64,000 nucleotides of DNA from Streptomyces yangpuensis (GCF_001005295.1 NZ_LBMK01000001.1:1107805-1171804); one strand, 5' to 3'. Positions 18,175-28,820 are shown, counted from the stretch's first letter. The notes: generated from the letters alone by a model not told the origin. Numbers and translations: made by a program.

Positions 18175-18770
18175 CACTCGATGCCCTTCTGGCCCTTCTG
18201 GCCGGCGTCCATCGGGTGCTTCACCTTGGTCATCTCGGTGACCAGGTCCGCGAACTCCACCAGCTTCTCCGGTGCGTTGCGGCCCGTGATCACCACGTGC
18301 TGGGTCCCGGGACGGCCGCGCAGCACCTCGATGACCTCGTCGACATCGATCCAGCCCCAGTGCATCGGGTAAGCGAACTCGTCGAGCACGTACAGCCTGT
18401 GCGTCTCGGCGGCCAGATCGCGTTTGACCTGCTCCCAGCCCTCCTTGGCCGCCTGCTCGTTGTCGAGCTGCGCGTCCCGCTGGACCCAGGACCAGCCCTC
18501 GCCCATCTTGTGCCAGACGACGCTGCCGCCCTCGCCGGAGGCGCCGAGCACCTTCAGCGCGTTCTCCTCGCCGACCTTCCACTTCGCCGACTTGACGAAC
18601 TGGAACACCCCGATCGGCCAGCCCTGGTTCCAGGCGCGCAGCGCCAGCCCGAAGGCCGCCGTGGACTTGCCCTTGCCAGGCCCGGTGTGGACGAAGACGA
18701 GCGGGCGGTTGCGGCGCTGGCGCGTGGTGAGTCCGTCGTCCGGAACGACGGACGGCTGTCCCTGAGGCAT
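18171..18770 (-). CDS. cobO: cob(I)yrinic acid a,c-diamide adenosyltransferase
   Basis: 199 residues, standard CobO/CobA length. A P-loop (VHTGPGKGKSTAAFGLALRA) binds ATP; the conserved aromatic/acidic stretch YVLDEFAYPMHWGWID follows. It transfers the adenosyl group of ATP to the corrin cobalt. Its ATG overlaps the stop of the upstream chelatase gene (TAATG), with AGGAGG well placed, and its own stop overlaps the cobB start, so chelatase, cobO and cobB are one coupled unit. Confidence 0.95.
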   Translation of the reverse strand: MPQGQPSVVPDDGLTTRQRRNRPLVFVHTGPGKGKSTAAFGLALRAWNQGWPIGVFQFVKSAKWKVGEENALKVLGASGEGGSVVWHKMGEGWSWVQRDAQLDNEQAAKEGWEQVKRDLAAETHRLYVLDEFAYPMHWGWIDVDEVIEVLRGRPGTQHVVITGRNAPEKLVEFADLVTEMTKVKHPMDAGQKGQKGIEW

Positions 18771-20887
18771 TACGCGGCCCTCCTGGTGGTGTGGGAAGCG
18801 GAAGTGGTCACTGCGGTACGTACGTCCTTCACGAGCCCGGCCAGCGAGTCGGCCCGCAGCCCGTCGAGGGTGACGGCCGGACCGCCGAGGTCGGCGGCCA
18901 GCGTTCCGGCCAGTCCCAGCCGGACCGGCCCCGACTCGCAGTCCACGACGACCGACGCGACCCCCTCGGCGGCCAGCAGCCGGGCACTGCGCGCCGTCAG
19001 CTCGCGCGGGTCGCCGCCGAGGGCACCGGCCGAGGTGGCCCGCCCGTCGGTGACCACGACCAGCAGCGGGCGGCGGCTCGGATCCCGCAGCCGCTCGATC
19101 CGCAGCACCTCGTGGGCCTTCAGCAGCCCGGACGCGAGCGGCGTGCGGCCGCCGGTGGGCAGCTTCTCCAGCCGGGCGGCGGCCGTGTCCACCGAGGAGG
19201 TGGGCGGCAGCGCCAGCTCGGCGGCGGCGCCGCGGAAGGTGACCAGGCCGACCTTGTCCCGGCGCTGGTAGGCGTCCAGGAGCAGCGACAGCACGGCGCC
19301 CTTGACCGCGCTCATCCGCTGCCGGGCGGCCATGGACCCGGAGGCGTCGACCACGAAGAGGACGAGGTTTCCCTCGCGGCCCTCCCGGGTGGCCTGACGC
19401 AGGTCGTCCTTGCGGAGCACCAGGCCGCGCCCGGCCCGGCCGCGCGCCTTCTGGTGCGGGGCGGCGGCGTGCACGGTCGCCGCCAGGTGCAGCTTCGTGA
19501 GCTGGCCGCGGGGGCGCTGGGCGCCGGTGGTCCGGCCATGGGCGGTGCGGGCGCGCGAACGCCGCCCGGCGGCGCCCTCGCCGAGCCCCGGCACGCTCAG
19601 CATCCTGGTGCGGAACGGCTCGTCGGCCCGTACGGCGGCCTGCTCGGGCCCGCCGGCCTCCTGGGCGGAGGGCTGCGGGGCCGGCTCGGGGGACTCCGCC
19701 GGGGGGTCGGGGGTCTGCGCCGGGGGCTGCGCGTCCTGCCGGCCGTCGCCCTGCGGGGGCACCCCGCCGCCGCCGTCGGGGCCGCCGCCGTCGGGGCCGC
19801 CCTCGGGACCATCGGGACCGGGGTCCGGCTCCGGGTCCGGGTCGGGCTCCGGACCGGGCTCGTCCTGCGGGTCCTCGTCGGGGAACCGGTCGAGGATCTC
19901 GTCCAGCCTGTCCTCGTCCAGTCCCGGTGCGTCGAAGGGGTTGCGGCGCCGCCGGTGGGGGAGCGCGAGCAGCGCGGCCTGGCGTACGTCCTCCTTCAGT
20001 ACGGTGGTCCGTCCGGCCCAGGCGGCCAGTGCGGTCGCGGTCCGCGCCATCACGATGTCGGCCCGCATGCCGTCGACCTCGAAGCCGGCGCAGGTCGCGG
20101 CGATCTGCAGGAGCGCGGTGTCCCCGAGGCTCACCTGCGGCAGCAGGGCCCGCGCGGCCACGACCCGGTCGCGGACCGCGCTCTCGTCCCCCGACCAGCG
20201 GGCGGCGAAGCCCGCGGGGTCGTCCTCGTAGGCGAGCCGGCGGCGGACGACCTCCACCCGCTGGGCGGGCTCGCGGGAGGCGGCGACCTCCACGGTCAGC
20301 CCGAAGCGGTCGAGGAGCTGCGGCCGCAGCTCGCCCTCCTCCGGGTTCATGGTGCCGACGAGCAGGAAGCGGGCCGCGTGCCGGACGGAGACGCCCTCGC
20401 GCTCCACGTAGGAGGCGCCCATCGCGGCGGCGTCGAGAAGGACATCCACCAAATGGTCATGGAGAAGGTTCACTTCATCCACGTAGAGGATGCCGCGGTG
20501 GGCGTCGGCGAGCAGGCCCGGCTCGAAGGCCTTCACGCCCTCGGCCAGGGCCCGTTCGATGTCGAGGGCGCCGACGAGACGGTCCTCGGAGGCGCCGACG
20601 GGCAGTTCCACCATGCGGGCGGCCCGGGCGGCGCCGGGGCCGGACCCGTGCGGACCGTCGGGGCAGCCCGGGTCCGGCGCGGCGGGCGCGCAGGAGAACC
20701 GGCAGCCGGGCACCACGTCGACGGCCGGCAGCAGCGCGGAGAGCGCGCGCACGGCGGTGGACTTGGCGGTCCCCTTCTCGCCGCGCACGAGCACCCCGCC
20801 GACCGCCGGGCTCACGGCGTTCAGCAGCAGCGCCAGCCGCAGGTCGGTCTGGCCGACCACCGCGGTGAACGGATAGGGCGTGCTCAT
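18770..20887 (-). CDS. ChlI/ChlD-type cobaltochelatase subunit
   Basis: 705 residues with two regions joined by a Pro/Asp/Gly-rich linker at about 320-420. The first 300 residues form an AAA+ domain (VRGEKGTAKSTAVRAL Walker A, GILYVDEVNLLHDHLVD Walker B region, NPEEGELRPQLLDRFGL). The last 200 residues form a von Willebrand A domain with a MIDAS motif (FVVDASGSMAARQRM). This is the BchI-BchD type partner that powers metal insertion by a CobN-type large subunit. No cobN is present in this window, which is noteworthy. The start ATG has gagagaggca upstream. Confidence 0.9.
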   Translation of the reverse strand: MSTPYPFTAVVGQTDLRLALLLNAVSPAVGGVLVRGEKGTAKSTAVRALSALLPAVDVVPGCRFSCAPAAPDPGCPDGPHGSGPGAARAARMVELPVGASEDRLVGALDIERALAEGVKAFEPGLLADAHRGILYVDEVNLLHDHLVDVLLDAAAMGASYVEREGVSVRHAARFLLVGTMNPEEGELRPQLLDRFGLTVEVAASREPAQRVEVVRRRLAYEDDPAGFAARWSGDESAVRDRVVAARALLPQVSLGDTALLQIAATCAGFEVDGMRADIVMARTATALAAWAGRTTVLKEDVRQAALLALPHRRRRNPFDAPGLDEDRLDEILDRFPDEDPQDEPGPEPDPDPEPDPGPDGPEGGPDGGGPDGGGGVPPQGDGRQDAQPPAQTPDPPAESPEPAPQPSAQEAGGPEQAAVRADEPFRTRMLSVPGLGEGAAGRRSRARTAHGRTTGAQRPRGQLTKLHLAATVHAAAPHQKARGRAGRGLVLRKDDLRQATREGREGNLVLFVVDASGSMAARQRMSAVKGAVLSLLLDAYQRRDKVGLVTFRGAAAELALPPTSSVDTAAARLEKLPTGGRTPLASGLLKAHEVLRIERLRDPSRRPLLVVVTDGRATSAGALGGDPRELTARSARLLAAEGVASVVVDCESGPVRLGLAGTLAADLGGPAVTLDGLRADSLAGLVKDVRTAVTTSASHTTRRAA

Positions 20888-21013
20888 GCGTTGCCTCTCT
20901 CTGTGCGGATGTGGGTCTGCGTGCGGGCGTCGTTGCCGGCGTGCGGGTCGGCCGGGGGCCGTGGGCGGGCTGCCGCTGCGCGGGGTCGTCCCGCACCACC
21001 CGTCCCCGGGACT

Positions 21014-21032
21014 CCGCCCCGGACCGGGGCGG
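21014..21032. terminator. hairpin between cobQ and the chelatase gene
   Basis: CCGCCCCGG-a-CCGGGGCGG, 9-base arms that would fold as 7 bp with a 5-base loop, 34 bases after the cobQ stop. It could separate cobD-cobQ from the chelatase-cobO-cobB unit or only stabilise the upstream message. Confidence 0.45.
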
Positions 21033-21065
21033 GGTGGGGCGGAGCCGCCCGCAGGGCGACCGCCT

Positions 21066-22586
21066 TCACGGGGCGCCCGGCGGGAGGAAGGGCAGGCCGG
21101 TGGGGGCGCCGGCTTCGATCAGACTCAGCAGCGCTCGTGTGTCGGCGTGTTCCTCGATCAGGTCGCCCAGTACGTCGAGCTGTTCCTCGCGCAGCACGGC
21201 GAACGAGGTGTCCGGGGCCGGGACGAACCGCCGCCCCGCGGCCGCCGCCACCTCCCGCAGGAACGCCCGGCGGAAGCCGTCCGACTCCAGCGAGCCGTGC
21301 CAGTGCGTGCCCCAGACCGCGCCGACGCGGCACCCGTCCAGGAAGGCCTCGCCGCCGAGCACCTCGGCCACCCCGTGGTGAATCTCGTACCCGTCGACCG
21401 GCTCGCCGAGCGCGGTCCCGGTGGGCCGGGCCAGGGTCTTCTCGCGCGCGAAGCGCACCCGTACCGGCAGCAGCCCGAGGCCCTCCACCGAGCCCGCCTT
21501 CGACTCGACGTCGTCCTCGATGTGCTCGCCCAGGGCCTGGAAGCCGCCACAGATGCCCAGGACCGGCCGGCCCTCGGCGGCCCGCCGCGCCAGCGCGTCC
21601 GCGAGTCCGCGTTCGCGCAGCCACGCCAGGGCCTTCACCGTGCCGCGGGTGCCCGGTACGACGACCAGGTCCGCGTCGGCGAGTTCCTCGGCACGGTCCA
21701 CGAACCGCACCACGACCCCGGGCTCGGCCGCGAGCGCGTCGACGTCCGTGAAGTTCGACATCAGCGGCACCGCGCACACGGCGACCCGCAGCACGTCCTC
21801 GCCCACGGGCGGCGCCACCACGGACTCGCGCACGGCGCCGCGCAGCGAGACCCGCAGGCCGTCCTCCTCGTCGATGCCCAGCCCGTGCCGGAACGGCAGC
21901 ACCCCGTAGGTCGCCCGTCCGGTGAGCCCGCGCAGCATCTCCATGCCCGGCTCCAGCAGCGACACGTCACCGCGGAACTTGTTGACCATGAAGCCGGCGA
22001 TCAGCTCCTGGTCCTGCGGGGAGAGCAGGGCCGTCGTCCCGAAGAAGGACGCGAAGACCCCGCCGCGGTCGATGTCGCCGACCACGACCACCGGGAAGCG
22101 CGCGGCCCGCGCGATGCCCATGTTCACGATGTCGGTCCGGCGCAGGTTGATCTCGGCCGGACTGCCCGCCCCCTCGCAGATCACGGCGTCATACGTGCCC
22201 CGGAGCTGCTCCAGGCAGTCCGTGACGATGCCGAGCAGCTGCTCCTGACGTCCTCCGTGGTAGCCGCGCGCGCTCATCTCCCCGACCGGCTTCCCCAGCA
22301 GCACCACCTGGCTGCTGCGGTCGCTGCCGGGCTTGAGCAGCACCGGGTTCATCAGCGCGGTCGGCTCCACACGGGCCGCCTGGGCCTGCATCGCCTGGGC
22401 GCGGCCGATCTCGGCGCCCTCCCGGGTGACGAAGGAGTTCAGCGACATGTTCTGCGCCTTGAAGGGCGCCACCTTCACGCCCTGGCGGGCCAGCCAGCGG
22501 CAGATGCCCGCCGTGACCACGCTCTTGCCCGCGTCCGACGTCGTACCGGCGACCAGCAGTCCGCCGCCGCGCCTCGTGCCGCTCAT
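21066..22586 (-). CDS. cobQ: cobyric acid synthase
   Basis: 506 residues. The N-terminal domain shows [30 protein letters not shown] and [15 protein letters not shown] of the dethiobiotin-synthetase-like ATP fold; the C-terminal domain has the amidotransferase cysteine in [11 protein letters not shown] and late [10 protein letters not shown]. It adds four amide groups (b, d, e, g) to adenosylcobyrinate diamide. The ATG at 22586 overlaps the cobD stop (ATGA). A longer frame continues upstream but only as cobD antiframe with a repeat. Followed by a 178-base gap before the chelatase gene. Confidence 0.95.
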   Translation of the reverse strand: MSGTRRGGGLLVAGTTSDAGKSVVTAGICRWLARQGVKVAPFKAQNMSLNSFVTREGAEIGRAQAMQAQAARVEPTALMNPVLLKPGSDRSSQVVLLGKPVGEMSARGYHGGRQEQLLGIVTDCLEQLRGTYDAVICEGAGSPAEINLRRTDIVNMGIARAARFPVVVVGDIDRGGVFASFFGTTALLSPQDQELIAGFMVNKFRGDVSLLEPGMEMLRGLTGRATYGVLPFRHGLGIDEEDGLRVSLRGAVRESVVAPPVGEDVLRVAVCAVPLMSNFTDVDALAAEPGVVVRFVDRAEELADADLVVVPGTRGTVKALAWLRERGLADALARRAAEGRPVLGICGGFQALGEHIEDDVESKAGSVEGLGLLPVRVRFAREKTLARPTGTALGEPVDGYEIHHGVAEVLGGEAFLDGCRVGAVWGTHWHGSLESDGFRRAFLREVAAAAGRRFVPAPDTSFAVLREEQLDVLGDLIEEHADTRALLSLIEAGAPTGLPFLPPGAP

Positions 22587-23575
22587 GCGCGTCCCCCTCG
22601 TACCTCTCGTGCCCCTCGTGCCCCTCGTGCCCCTTGTACTCGTCCCACCAGCAGCCGGGCGGCCACGCAGGCGCCCAGGGCCAGCCACGTCACCTGCCGT
22701 GACAGCCGTACTGCCCGCTCGATGTCGGCGACCTCCACCGGCCGACCAGCCGCGCCGTTCAGTACGGCCCGGTGCTCGACCCGGCCGCCGTAGGCCAGGG
22801 TGCCGCCCAGTCTGACGCCGAGCGCCCCGGCGAAGGAGGCCTCGACGGGTCCGGCGTTGGGGCTCGGGTGCGCGGCGGCGTCCGCGCGCCAGGCGCGCAC
22901 GGCCCCGCGCCGGTCGGGGCCGGCGACCACGGCGGCCAGGGCCGTGAGCCGGGCGCCGGGCCAGCCGGCGAGGTCGTCGAGCCGGGCGGACGCCCAGCCG
23001 TAGCGCAGGTGGCGGGGGGACTTGTGGCCGACCATCGCGTCGAGCGTGTTGACGGCGCGGAAGGCCAGCAGGCCGGGGACCCCGGCGACGGCGCCCCACA
23101 CCAGGGCCCCGACCACGGCGTCGGAGGTGTTCTCGGCGACGGACTCCACGACGGCACGGGCCATCTGCTGCCCGTCCAGGGAGTGCGGGTCGCGGCCGCA
23201 CAGGTGCGGCAGCCGCTCGCGCGCCACCTCGACGTCCCCGGCGGCGAGCGCGCCGCCGATGGCACGGGCCTCACGGCCCAGCGAGGTGCCGCCCACGACG
23301 GCCCAGGTGGCGGCGGCGGTCAGGGCGATACGGGCGGCTGCGGGGCGGGAGCGCAACGAGCGGGCGGCCAGCGCGCCGACGGCGGTCGCGCCCCCGGCGC
23401 ACAACAGGGTGTGCAGGACGCCGCGGGCGCGGTCGTCGCGCCACAGGGAGCGCTCGACTGCGGCGGCTGCTCGTCCGAAGGCGGCCACGGGGTGCCCTCG
23501 GCGGGGATCACCGAGGATCCGGTCGCCGATCAGGCCCGCCGTGGCGCCGTACGCGAAAACGCGATCGGCACGCAT
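22583..23575 (-). CDS. cobD: adenosylcobinamide-phosphate synthase CobD/CbiB
   Basis: 330 residues, an integral membrane protein. Characteristic stretches are [21 protein letters not shown] near the N-terminus, [34 protein letters not shown] and [19 protein letters not shown]. It joins the aminopropanol arm to cobyric acid. The last 20 residues are a tandem Gly-Ala-Arg run ([16 protein letters not shown]) encoded by a 9-bp DNA repeat at about 22597-22635. The message leader holds a cobalamin riboswitch, so expression should fall when adenosylcobalamin is plentiful. Start ATG is preceded by gaggacat. Confidence 0.93.
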   Translation of the reverse strand: MRADRVFAYGATAGLIGDRILGDPRRGHPVAAFGRAAAAVERSLWRDDRARGVLHTLLCAGGATAVGALAARSLRSRPAAARIALTAAATWAVVGGTSLGREARAIGGALAAGDVEVARERLPHLCGRDPHSLDGQQMARAVVESVAENTSDAVVGALVWGAVAGVPGLLAFRAVNTLDAMVGHKSPRHLRYGWASARLDDLAGWPGARLTALAAVVAGPDRRGAVRAWRADAAAHPSPNAGPVEASFAGALGVRLGGTLAYGGRVEHRAVLNGAAGRPVEVADIERAVRLSRQVTWLALGACVAARLLVGRVQGARGARGAREVRGGRA

Positions 23576-23611
23576 GGTGGCAGGTATGTCCTCACTCAGG
23601 GTCCGCGCCCT

Positions 23612-23756
23612 GGTTCGACGTGTCCGGCGGCGAGAGTTCCTGGCTCCCGGGACGCACGCGGCGTGCGCTCCCCGGTGACAGTGGCGGGACCGCGCCGGAA
23701 TTACACCGGACTTCCTCTCCATGCCGCCGTATTGGCTCGGGCAGTCCACCACGCAC
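23612..23756 (-). promoter_or_regulatory. adenosylcobalamin riboswitch
   Basis: Read on the minus strand, 23698-23679 is CCGGCGCGGTCCCGCCACTG, preceded by GGAAGTCCGGTG, the highly conserved core of the cobalamin riboswitch. The B12 box GAGCCAGGAACTCTCGCCG lies at 23646-23628. Closing stem P1 can form between cgtg near 23750 and cacg near 23617. A short hairpin (CAGGG-cgcgga-CCCTG) then lies just before the cobD ribosome site, suited to translational control. The outer limits are approximate. Confidence 0.92.
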
Positions 23757-23811
23757 CCGGAAGGCCCGTCAACTCGCCGTTGACCTGCGGCGCGGCAGGG
23801 CCGGGAGATGC

Positions 23812-23848
23812 GAAAGCTCCCCCCGGGACGAACCCGGGGGGAGCTTTC
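23812..23848. terminator. strong hairpin downstream of the small membrane gene
   Basis: A perfect 16-bp stem with arms at 23812-23827 (GAAAGCTCCCCCCGGG) and 23833-23848 and an acgaa loop. It is 38 bases beyond the stop of the gene at 23886 and ends the pit transcript. On the minus strand it precedes the cobD riboswitch leader. The rest of the 23576-23885 gap is that leader. Confidence 0.88.
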
Positions 23849-23885
23849 ACGATGTTTCACGCCGTGCCCGCGCTGTCGCGGGGGG

Positions 23886-24107
23886 TCAGGCGACGATCAG
23901 GTAGATCCCGTACGTCACGGCGGCCGTGACGAGCGCGAAGCAGAGGTACGCGCCGCTGCGGGCCAGGGTGGCACTGCCGCCCTGCTCGGTGGCGGCCTCG
24001 TGCTTGGACAGGCCCACCAGGCCCAGGGTGAAGAGGGCCACGAGGGCGACGGTGGCGAAGAGGCTGACCCCGAAGACGGAGCCCAGCGCTTCCCAGTCGA
24101 TCTTCAT
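23886..24107 (-). CDS. small two-helix membrane protein next to pit
   Basis: 73 residues: a short amphipathic start (MKIDWEALGSVFG), a membrane helix (LFATVALVALFTLGLVGL), a polar loop rich in Glu/Gln, and a second helix (GAYLCFALVTAAVTYGIYLIV). It follows the phosphate transporter gene by 32 bases on the same strand and ends at a strong terminator. I recall the same arrangement in other Streptomyces, but no function is known to me. An accessory role for the transporter is an inference from linkage. Confidence 0.8.
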   Translation of the reverse strand: MKIDWEALGSVFGVSLFATVALVALFTLGLVGLSKHEAATEQGGSATLARSGAYLCFALVTAAVTYGIYLIVA

Positions 24108-24139
24108 ACTGCCGATTCCTCTGTGTGTCTCTGTCTCGG

Positions 24140-25408
<1,269 letters not shown>

Positions 25409-25440
25409 TTACCCAGGCTTCTGTTTGGCGTCAGTGGCTC

Positions 25441-25477
25441 GGTGAACGTAGGCAACCTGAGTGAACGGAAGGTGAAC
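25441..25477 (-). promoter_or_regulatory. PHO box (PhoP direct repeats) upstream of pit
   Basis: On the minus strand, GTTCACCTTCC (25477-25467) and GTTCACTCAGG (25466-25456) are adjacent 11-base direct repeats matching the PhoP unit; another GTTCACC begins at 25447, leaving one degenerate unit between. The site ends 32 bases before the pit start codon. The remainder of the 309-base gap up to 25717 shows no other clear element. Confidence 0.85.
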
Positions 25478-25717
25478 TGACTCCGGCGGAGCGGTGTACG
25501 GGCACGGGGCGCGATCGGGATATTCGTCCTGATTCTTACGTAGATTTCAGCATAAGTGCAGGCCAAAGCCGGGTGAATGAGCCCCTCCGCACGTCTCCGG
25601 GGGTGCTTGCCGCCACTCCTCCGGGCCCCCGGAAGTGACCCGGATCACTCTTCCCGCGTAGACCCGGAGTGTTCTCCTCCGGTGGCCCTCCGGACTCTGT
25701 GCGACGAAACTGGAACG

Positions 25718-26848
25718 GTGCGTACCGTTACTGTGACGGCAGCGGCCGTCACCACGACCCTCATCGGCGCGGGCGCGGCCGCCGTGGCGGCGGGCAGGTA
25801 CGCCGCCGACGCCGCCCTGCGCCCCCGGCCCGGCATGCCGCTTCCCGGTGGGCCGCGGCTGAGCGTGCACTCCGCGGGCGACGGCAGGATCGCGCTGACC
25901 CGCTCGCTCGCCTCCCTGCGCCCCGGCACGTACGGCCTGGCCGCGCCCGGGGTGCACGCCGTCGTCGGGCCCGTCCTCCCCGACGCCGAACACGGCCCGG
26001 ACACCGTCGTGCGCAGGCTCCTCGCCGTCACCCACGGCAGCCTCGCCCCCGGCACCCGGGTCACCCTCACCCCCCAGGTGCACATCGGCGACCCGCGCAC
26101 CGCGCTCGGGCTCGACCACGCCGACGTGGACATCCCCGGCGAGCTCGGCGCGCTCCCCGCGTGGTTCGTGCCCGCCGCCCGGGACACCTGGGTGATCACC
26201 GTGCACGGACTCGGCTCCGGGCGCGAGCACCCCATGGTGGTCATGCCCTTCCTGCACCGGCACCGGCTCCCCGTCCTGGACCTCGGCTACCGCGGCGACC
26301 TCGGCGCCCCCGAACCCCCCGACGGCCTCGGCCACCTCGGCGAATCGGAATGGCGGGACCTGGACGCCGCCATCCGCTACGCCCTGCGCTACGGAGCCCG
26401 GCGGGTGATCCTGCACGGCTGGTCCACCGGCGCGACCATGGCCCTGCACGCCGTCGAGCGCTCGGCACTCGCCGACCGGATTGCCGGCCTGGTCCTGGAC
26501 TCGCCCGTGCTCGACTGGCACACCACCCTGCGCGCCCTCGTCGCGGCGCGCCGCACCCCCGCCCCCGTGCTGCCGCTGGCGGTACGGGCCGCCGAGGGCC
26601 GCGCCGGACTGCGCGCCGACCGCCTGCCGCCGGGCGCCGACCCCGGAGCGCTGAAGATCCCCGTACTGATCTTCCACGGCCCGGACGACGCGTTCGCCCC
26701 GTGGGAACCCTCCCGCAGGCTGGCCGCCGCCCGCCCGGACCTGGTCACCCTGCACACGGTCAGGCAGGCCGGACACGGGGCGATGTGGAACGCCGATCCC
26801 GCCGGTTACGAGGAAGCCCTGCGCCGCTTCCTCACCCCTTTGATGTGA
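25718..26848 (+). CDS. alpha/beta-hydrolase
   Basis: 376 residues from a GTG (MRTVTVTAAAVTTTLIG); the frame is open to 25577 but that part looks non-coding. An N-terminal hydrophobic segment may anchor it or act as a signal. The hydrolase core starts at about 170 (DTWVITVHGLGSGREHPMVV). The nucleophile is in LHGWSTGATMAL (GxSxG), the acid in IFHGPDDAFAPW and the histidine in RQAGHGAMWN, a complete triad. The substrate is unknown. Divergent from pit. Confidence 0.82.
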   Translation: MRTVTVTAAAVTTTLIGAGAAAVAAGRYAADAALRPRPGMPLPGGPRLSVHSAGDGRIALTRSLASLRPGTYGLAAPGVHAVVGPVLPDAEHGPDTVVRRLLAVTHGSLAPGTRVTLTPQVHIGDPRTALGLDHADVDIPGELGALPAWFVPAARDTWVITVHGLGSGREHPMVVMPFLHRHRLPVLDLGYRGDLGAPEPPDGLGHLGESEWRDLDAAIRYALRYGARRVILHGWSTGATMALHAVERSALADRIAGLVLDSPVLDWHTTLRALVAARRTPAPVLPLAVRAAEGRAGLRADRLPPGADPGALKIPVLIFHGPDDAFAPWEPSRRLAAARPDLVTLHTVRQAGHGAMWNADPAGYEEALRRFLTPLM

Positions 26849-26963
26849 AGGCCGTGTGACGGAGCGGGCCCTCCGGGCGGCTTGTCCCGGTCTGCCCCGG
26901 GGCAGGGACGGAAGGAGCCGATTCCGTTTGGGCTTTCGGCCAGTGACGGGCGAGACTGCTTCC

Positions 26964-28391
26964 GTGACGTCCCGAAAGCCTGATGAGCAGTTGGCTCGCG
27001 ACTCCAGACTCCGACTCGTCTCCCCGCGCTCCGTCGCCGCGGCGCGCAAGGCGGTGACCGACCGACGCACCCGCCCCGCCCCGCGGCCCCCGGCGGGCAC
27101 CCCGGCCACCGCCGACCTCGCGAACCGGGCCAGGGCCTCGCTGGCGGACGCCGTACGCCTGACCCGCTGGGCCGAGCGCAACCTCGGCGCGGTGGACGGG
27201 GGCCGGCCCGCCCCGACGGGAGCCCTGCCCGCCGCCGACGTCGAACGCGCTGCCGCCGAGCTGGGCCTGACGCACGGCCAGATCCGGGTCGGCTGGGACC
27301 GCGCCCGCCTCGCCGGCCTCGTCGAGGTGCACGGCGGCCACGCCCGGCCCGGCTGGCGGCTGCGTGCCTGGGACCGCGACGACACCGCCGTACTGCGCGG
27401 CTGGGTCGCCCTCTTCGACGCCTGGTCGCTGGTCCACCCCGCCCCCGCCGACATCGCCCCCGCGGTCGTCGCCGAGGTCGTCGAGGCCATGCCCCAGCTG
27501 CTCTCGCTGCTCCAGCTGTCCGCGGGCCCGGTGACCGTCCCCGACCTGCTCGACCTGCTCGGGCAGCGCGTCACCGAACTGCGCGACGAGCGCTGCGAGA
27601 TCCCCTACGAGGCGGAGCCCGCGGCGGCCCGGCCGGCCGCGGACGCCCCGTGCGCCGAGGCCCCGCCCGTTCCGCTCGCCCGGCTGCTGCGCTGGGCGCT
27701 CGGCGGACTCGCCGCCGTGGACGCCGTCACCCTCGGACCCGCCCGGGCCACCCTCACCCCGCTCGGAAGCTGGGCCGTCTGGGTCAAGCTGGAGCAGATC
27801 TGCGTCGCGGCACAGAGCCCCGCCGGGAACATCGAGCAGTCCGCCGCAGCCATGCTGCACGGCTGCGCACGGCTCACCCCCGGACCGGCCCGCGCCGAGT
27901 ACCAGGCCTGGCTCGCCGCCCGGCCCGTCGGCCACGCCGTCGCCGAACTCCTCCAGGCCGCCCGCGGCGAGGACGCCCTGCTGCGCGGCCTCGCCTTCGA
28001 GGCGCTGCGCGTGGTGGGCGCCCCCGCCGAGCCCGAGGTGCGCGCCGCCGTGCGCGAGCCCGCTCTGCGCCCGTACGCGCTGCTCTGGCTCGCCGAGCAC
28101 GACGGGATCGACCCCGACGAGGCGCAGGACGTGCTCACCGCCGAGGAGTCGACCTGGCTCTGGGTGGACACCGCCGCCGCCATCGCCGACCACGGCGAGG
28201 CCGATCTGCTGGCACGCCACCTGGACTCGGCCGTCCGCACGACCGTCCCCCGGCTGCTGGACGAGGTCCGTGCGGTCGGCCATCCGCGCACCGTCCAGGT
28301 CCTGGTCGCGCTGGCCGCGGCGCACCCGGACCCGGCCTTGGCCAAGGCGGTCCGCCGGGCCGCGTTCCAGGTCCACACCGGCGGCGCCTGA
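26964..28391 (+). CDS. conserved actinobacterial protein with winged-helix-like region
   Basis: 475 residues if started at the GTG at 26964 (MTSRKPDEQLARDSRLRLVS); GTG codons further upstream stay in frame. Residues about 85-140 look like a winged helix (ADVERAAAELGLTHGQIRVG, then DRARLAGLVEVHGGH). The remainder is almost entirely alpha-helical, rich in Ala/Leu/Glu, and reads like a HEAT-type repeat (GLAFEALRVVGAPAEPEVRA, ARHLDSAVRTTVPRLLDEV). I do not recognise a named family. Regulator or scaffold are both possible. Confidence 0.7.
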   Translation: MTSRKPDEQLARDSRLRLVSPRSVAAARKAVTDRRTRPAPRPPAGTPATADLANRARASLADAVRLTRWAERNLGAVDGGRPAPTGALPAADVERAAAELGLTHGQIRVGWDRARLAGLVEVHGGHARPGWRLRAWDRDDTAVLRGWVALFDAWSLVHPAPADIAPAVVAEVVEAMPQLLSLLQLSAGPVTVPDLLDLLGQRVTELRDERCEIPYEAEPAAARPAADAPCAEAPPVPLARLLRWALGGLAAVDAVTLGPARATLTPLGSWAVWVKLEQICVAAQSPAGNIEQSAAAMLHGCARLTPGPARAEYQAWLAARPVGHAVAELLQAARGEDALLRGLAFEALRVVGAPAEPEVRAAVREPALRPYALLWLAEHDGIDPDEAQDVLTAEESTWLWVDTAAAIADHGEADLLARHLDSAVRTTVPRLLDEVRAVGHPRTVQVLVALAAAHPDPALAKAVRRAAFQVHTGGA

Positions 28392-28424
28392 CCCCGGCGC
28401 TACGCGCGTACGCGCCGCGGCTCC

Positions 28425-28820
28425 TCAGGCCTGCGGCGCGTACGTACCGAAGCTCCAGATGTTGCCCTCGCCGTCCCGGGCCATGTAGTCGCGGGAGCCG
28501 TAGTCCTGGTCGGTGGGGCCCATCAGGATCTCCACGCCGTGCTCGACCGCCCTCAGGTGGTGGGCGTCCACGTCGTCGACCACGACGTAGACCCCCGCGG
28601 GGCCGGCGCCCTCCATGGCCTTGTCGAAGGCCCCGCCGGTGCCCTTGCTGCCCAGCATCACCACACCGTTGCCGTACGCCAGCTCCGCGTGCACCACCGA
28701 GCCGTCGTCCCCCTCGTACACCGCTACCTGGCTGAAGCCGAAGGCCTCGGTCAGCAGCTTGATGGCCGCCTTCGCGTCGCGGTAGACCAGCGTGGGACAG
28801 ATGGACGGAACGCCTGCCAT
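28425..28820 (-). CDS. VOC-family (glyoxalase-fold) protein
   Basis: 131 residues, two beta-alpha-beta-beta-beta modules. CPTLVYRDAKAAIKLLTEAFG opens the first and AGVYVVVDDVDAHHLRAVEHG the second; the chain ends YMARDGEGNIWSFGTYAP, the usual closing strand. This subgroup resembles PhnB-type or bleomycin-resistance-like VOC proteins, whose substrates vary widely. The ATG at 28820 is preferred over the GTG at 28829 because gaggga lies nine bases before the ATG. Converges on the upstream gene with 33 bases between stops. Confidence 0.82.
   Translation of the reverse strand: MAGVPSICPTLVYRDAKAAIKLLTEAFGFSQVAVYEGDDGSVVHAELAYGNGVVMLGSKGTGGAFDKAMEGAGPAGVYVVVDDVDAHHLRAVEHGVEILMGPTDQDYGSRDYMARDGEGNIWSFGTYAPQA

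Noticed and set aside
20888..21065. A stretch resembling a degenerate cobalamin riboswitch before the chelatase gene (minus strand GGTGCG ... CGCGCAGCGG)
   Set aside because: The paired CCGG core and a convincing B12 box are missing, and a near-perfect riboswitch is present upstream of cobD, so chance similarity in GC-rich DNA is more likely.
22597..22635. 9-bp repeat (ctcgtgccc) as a possible regulatory array
   Set aside because: It is inside the cobD coding frame and gives a Gly-Ala-Arg tail, so it is best read as a coding repeat.
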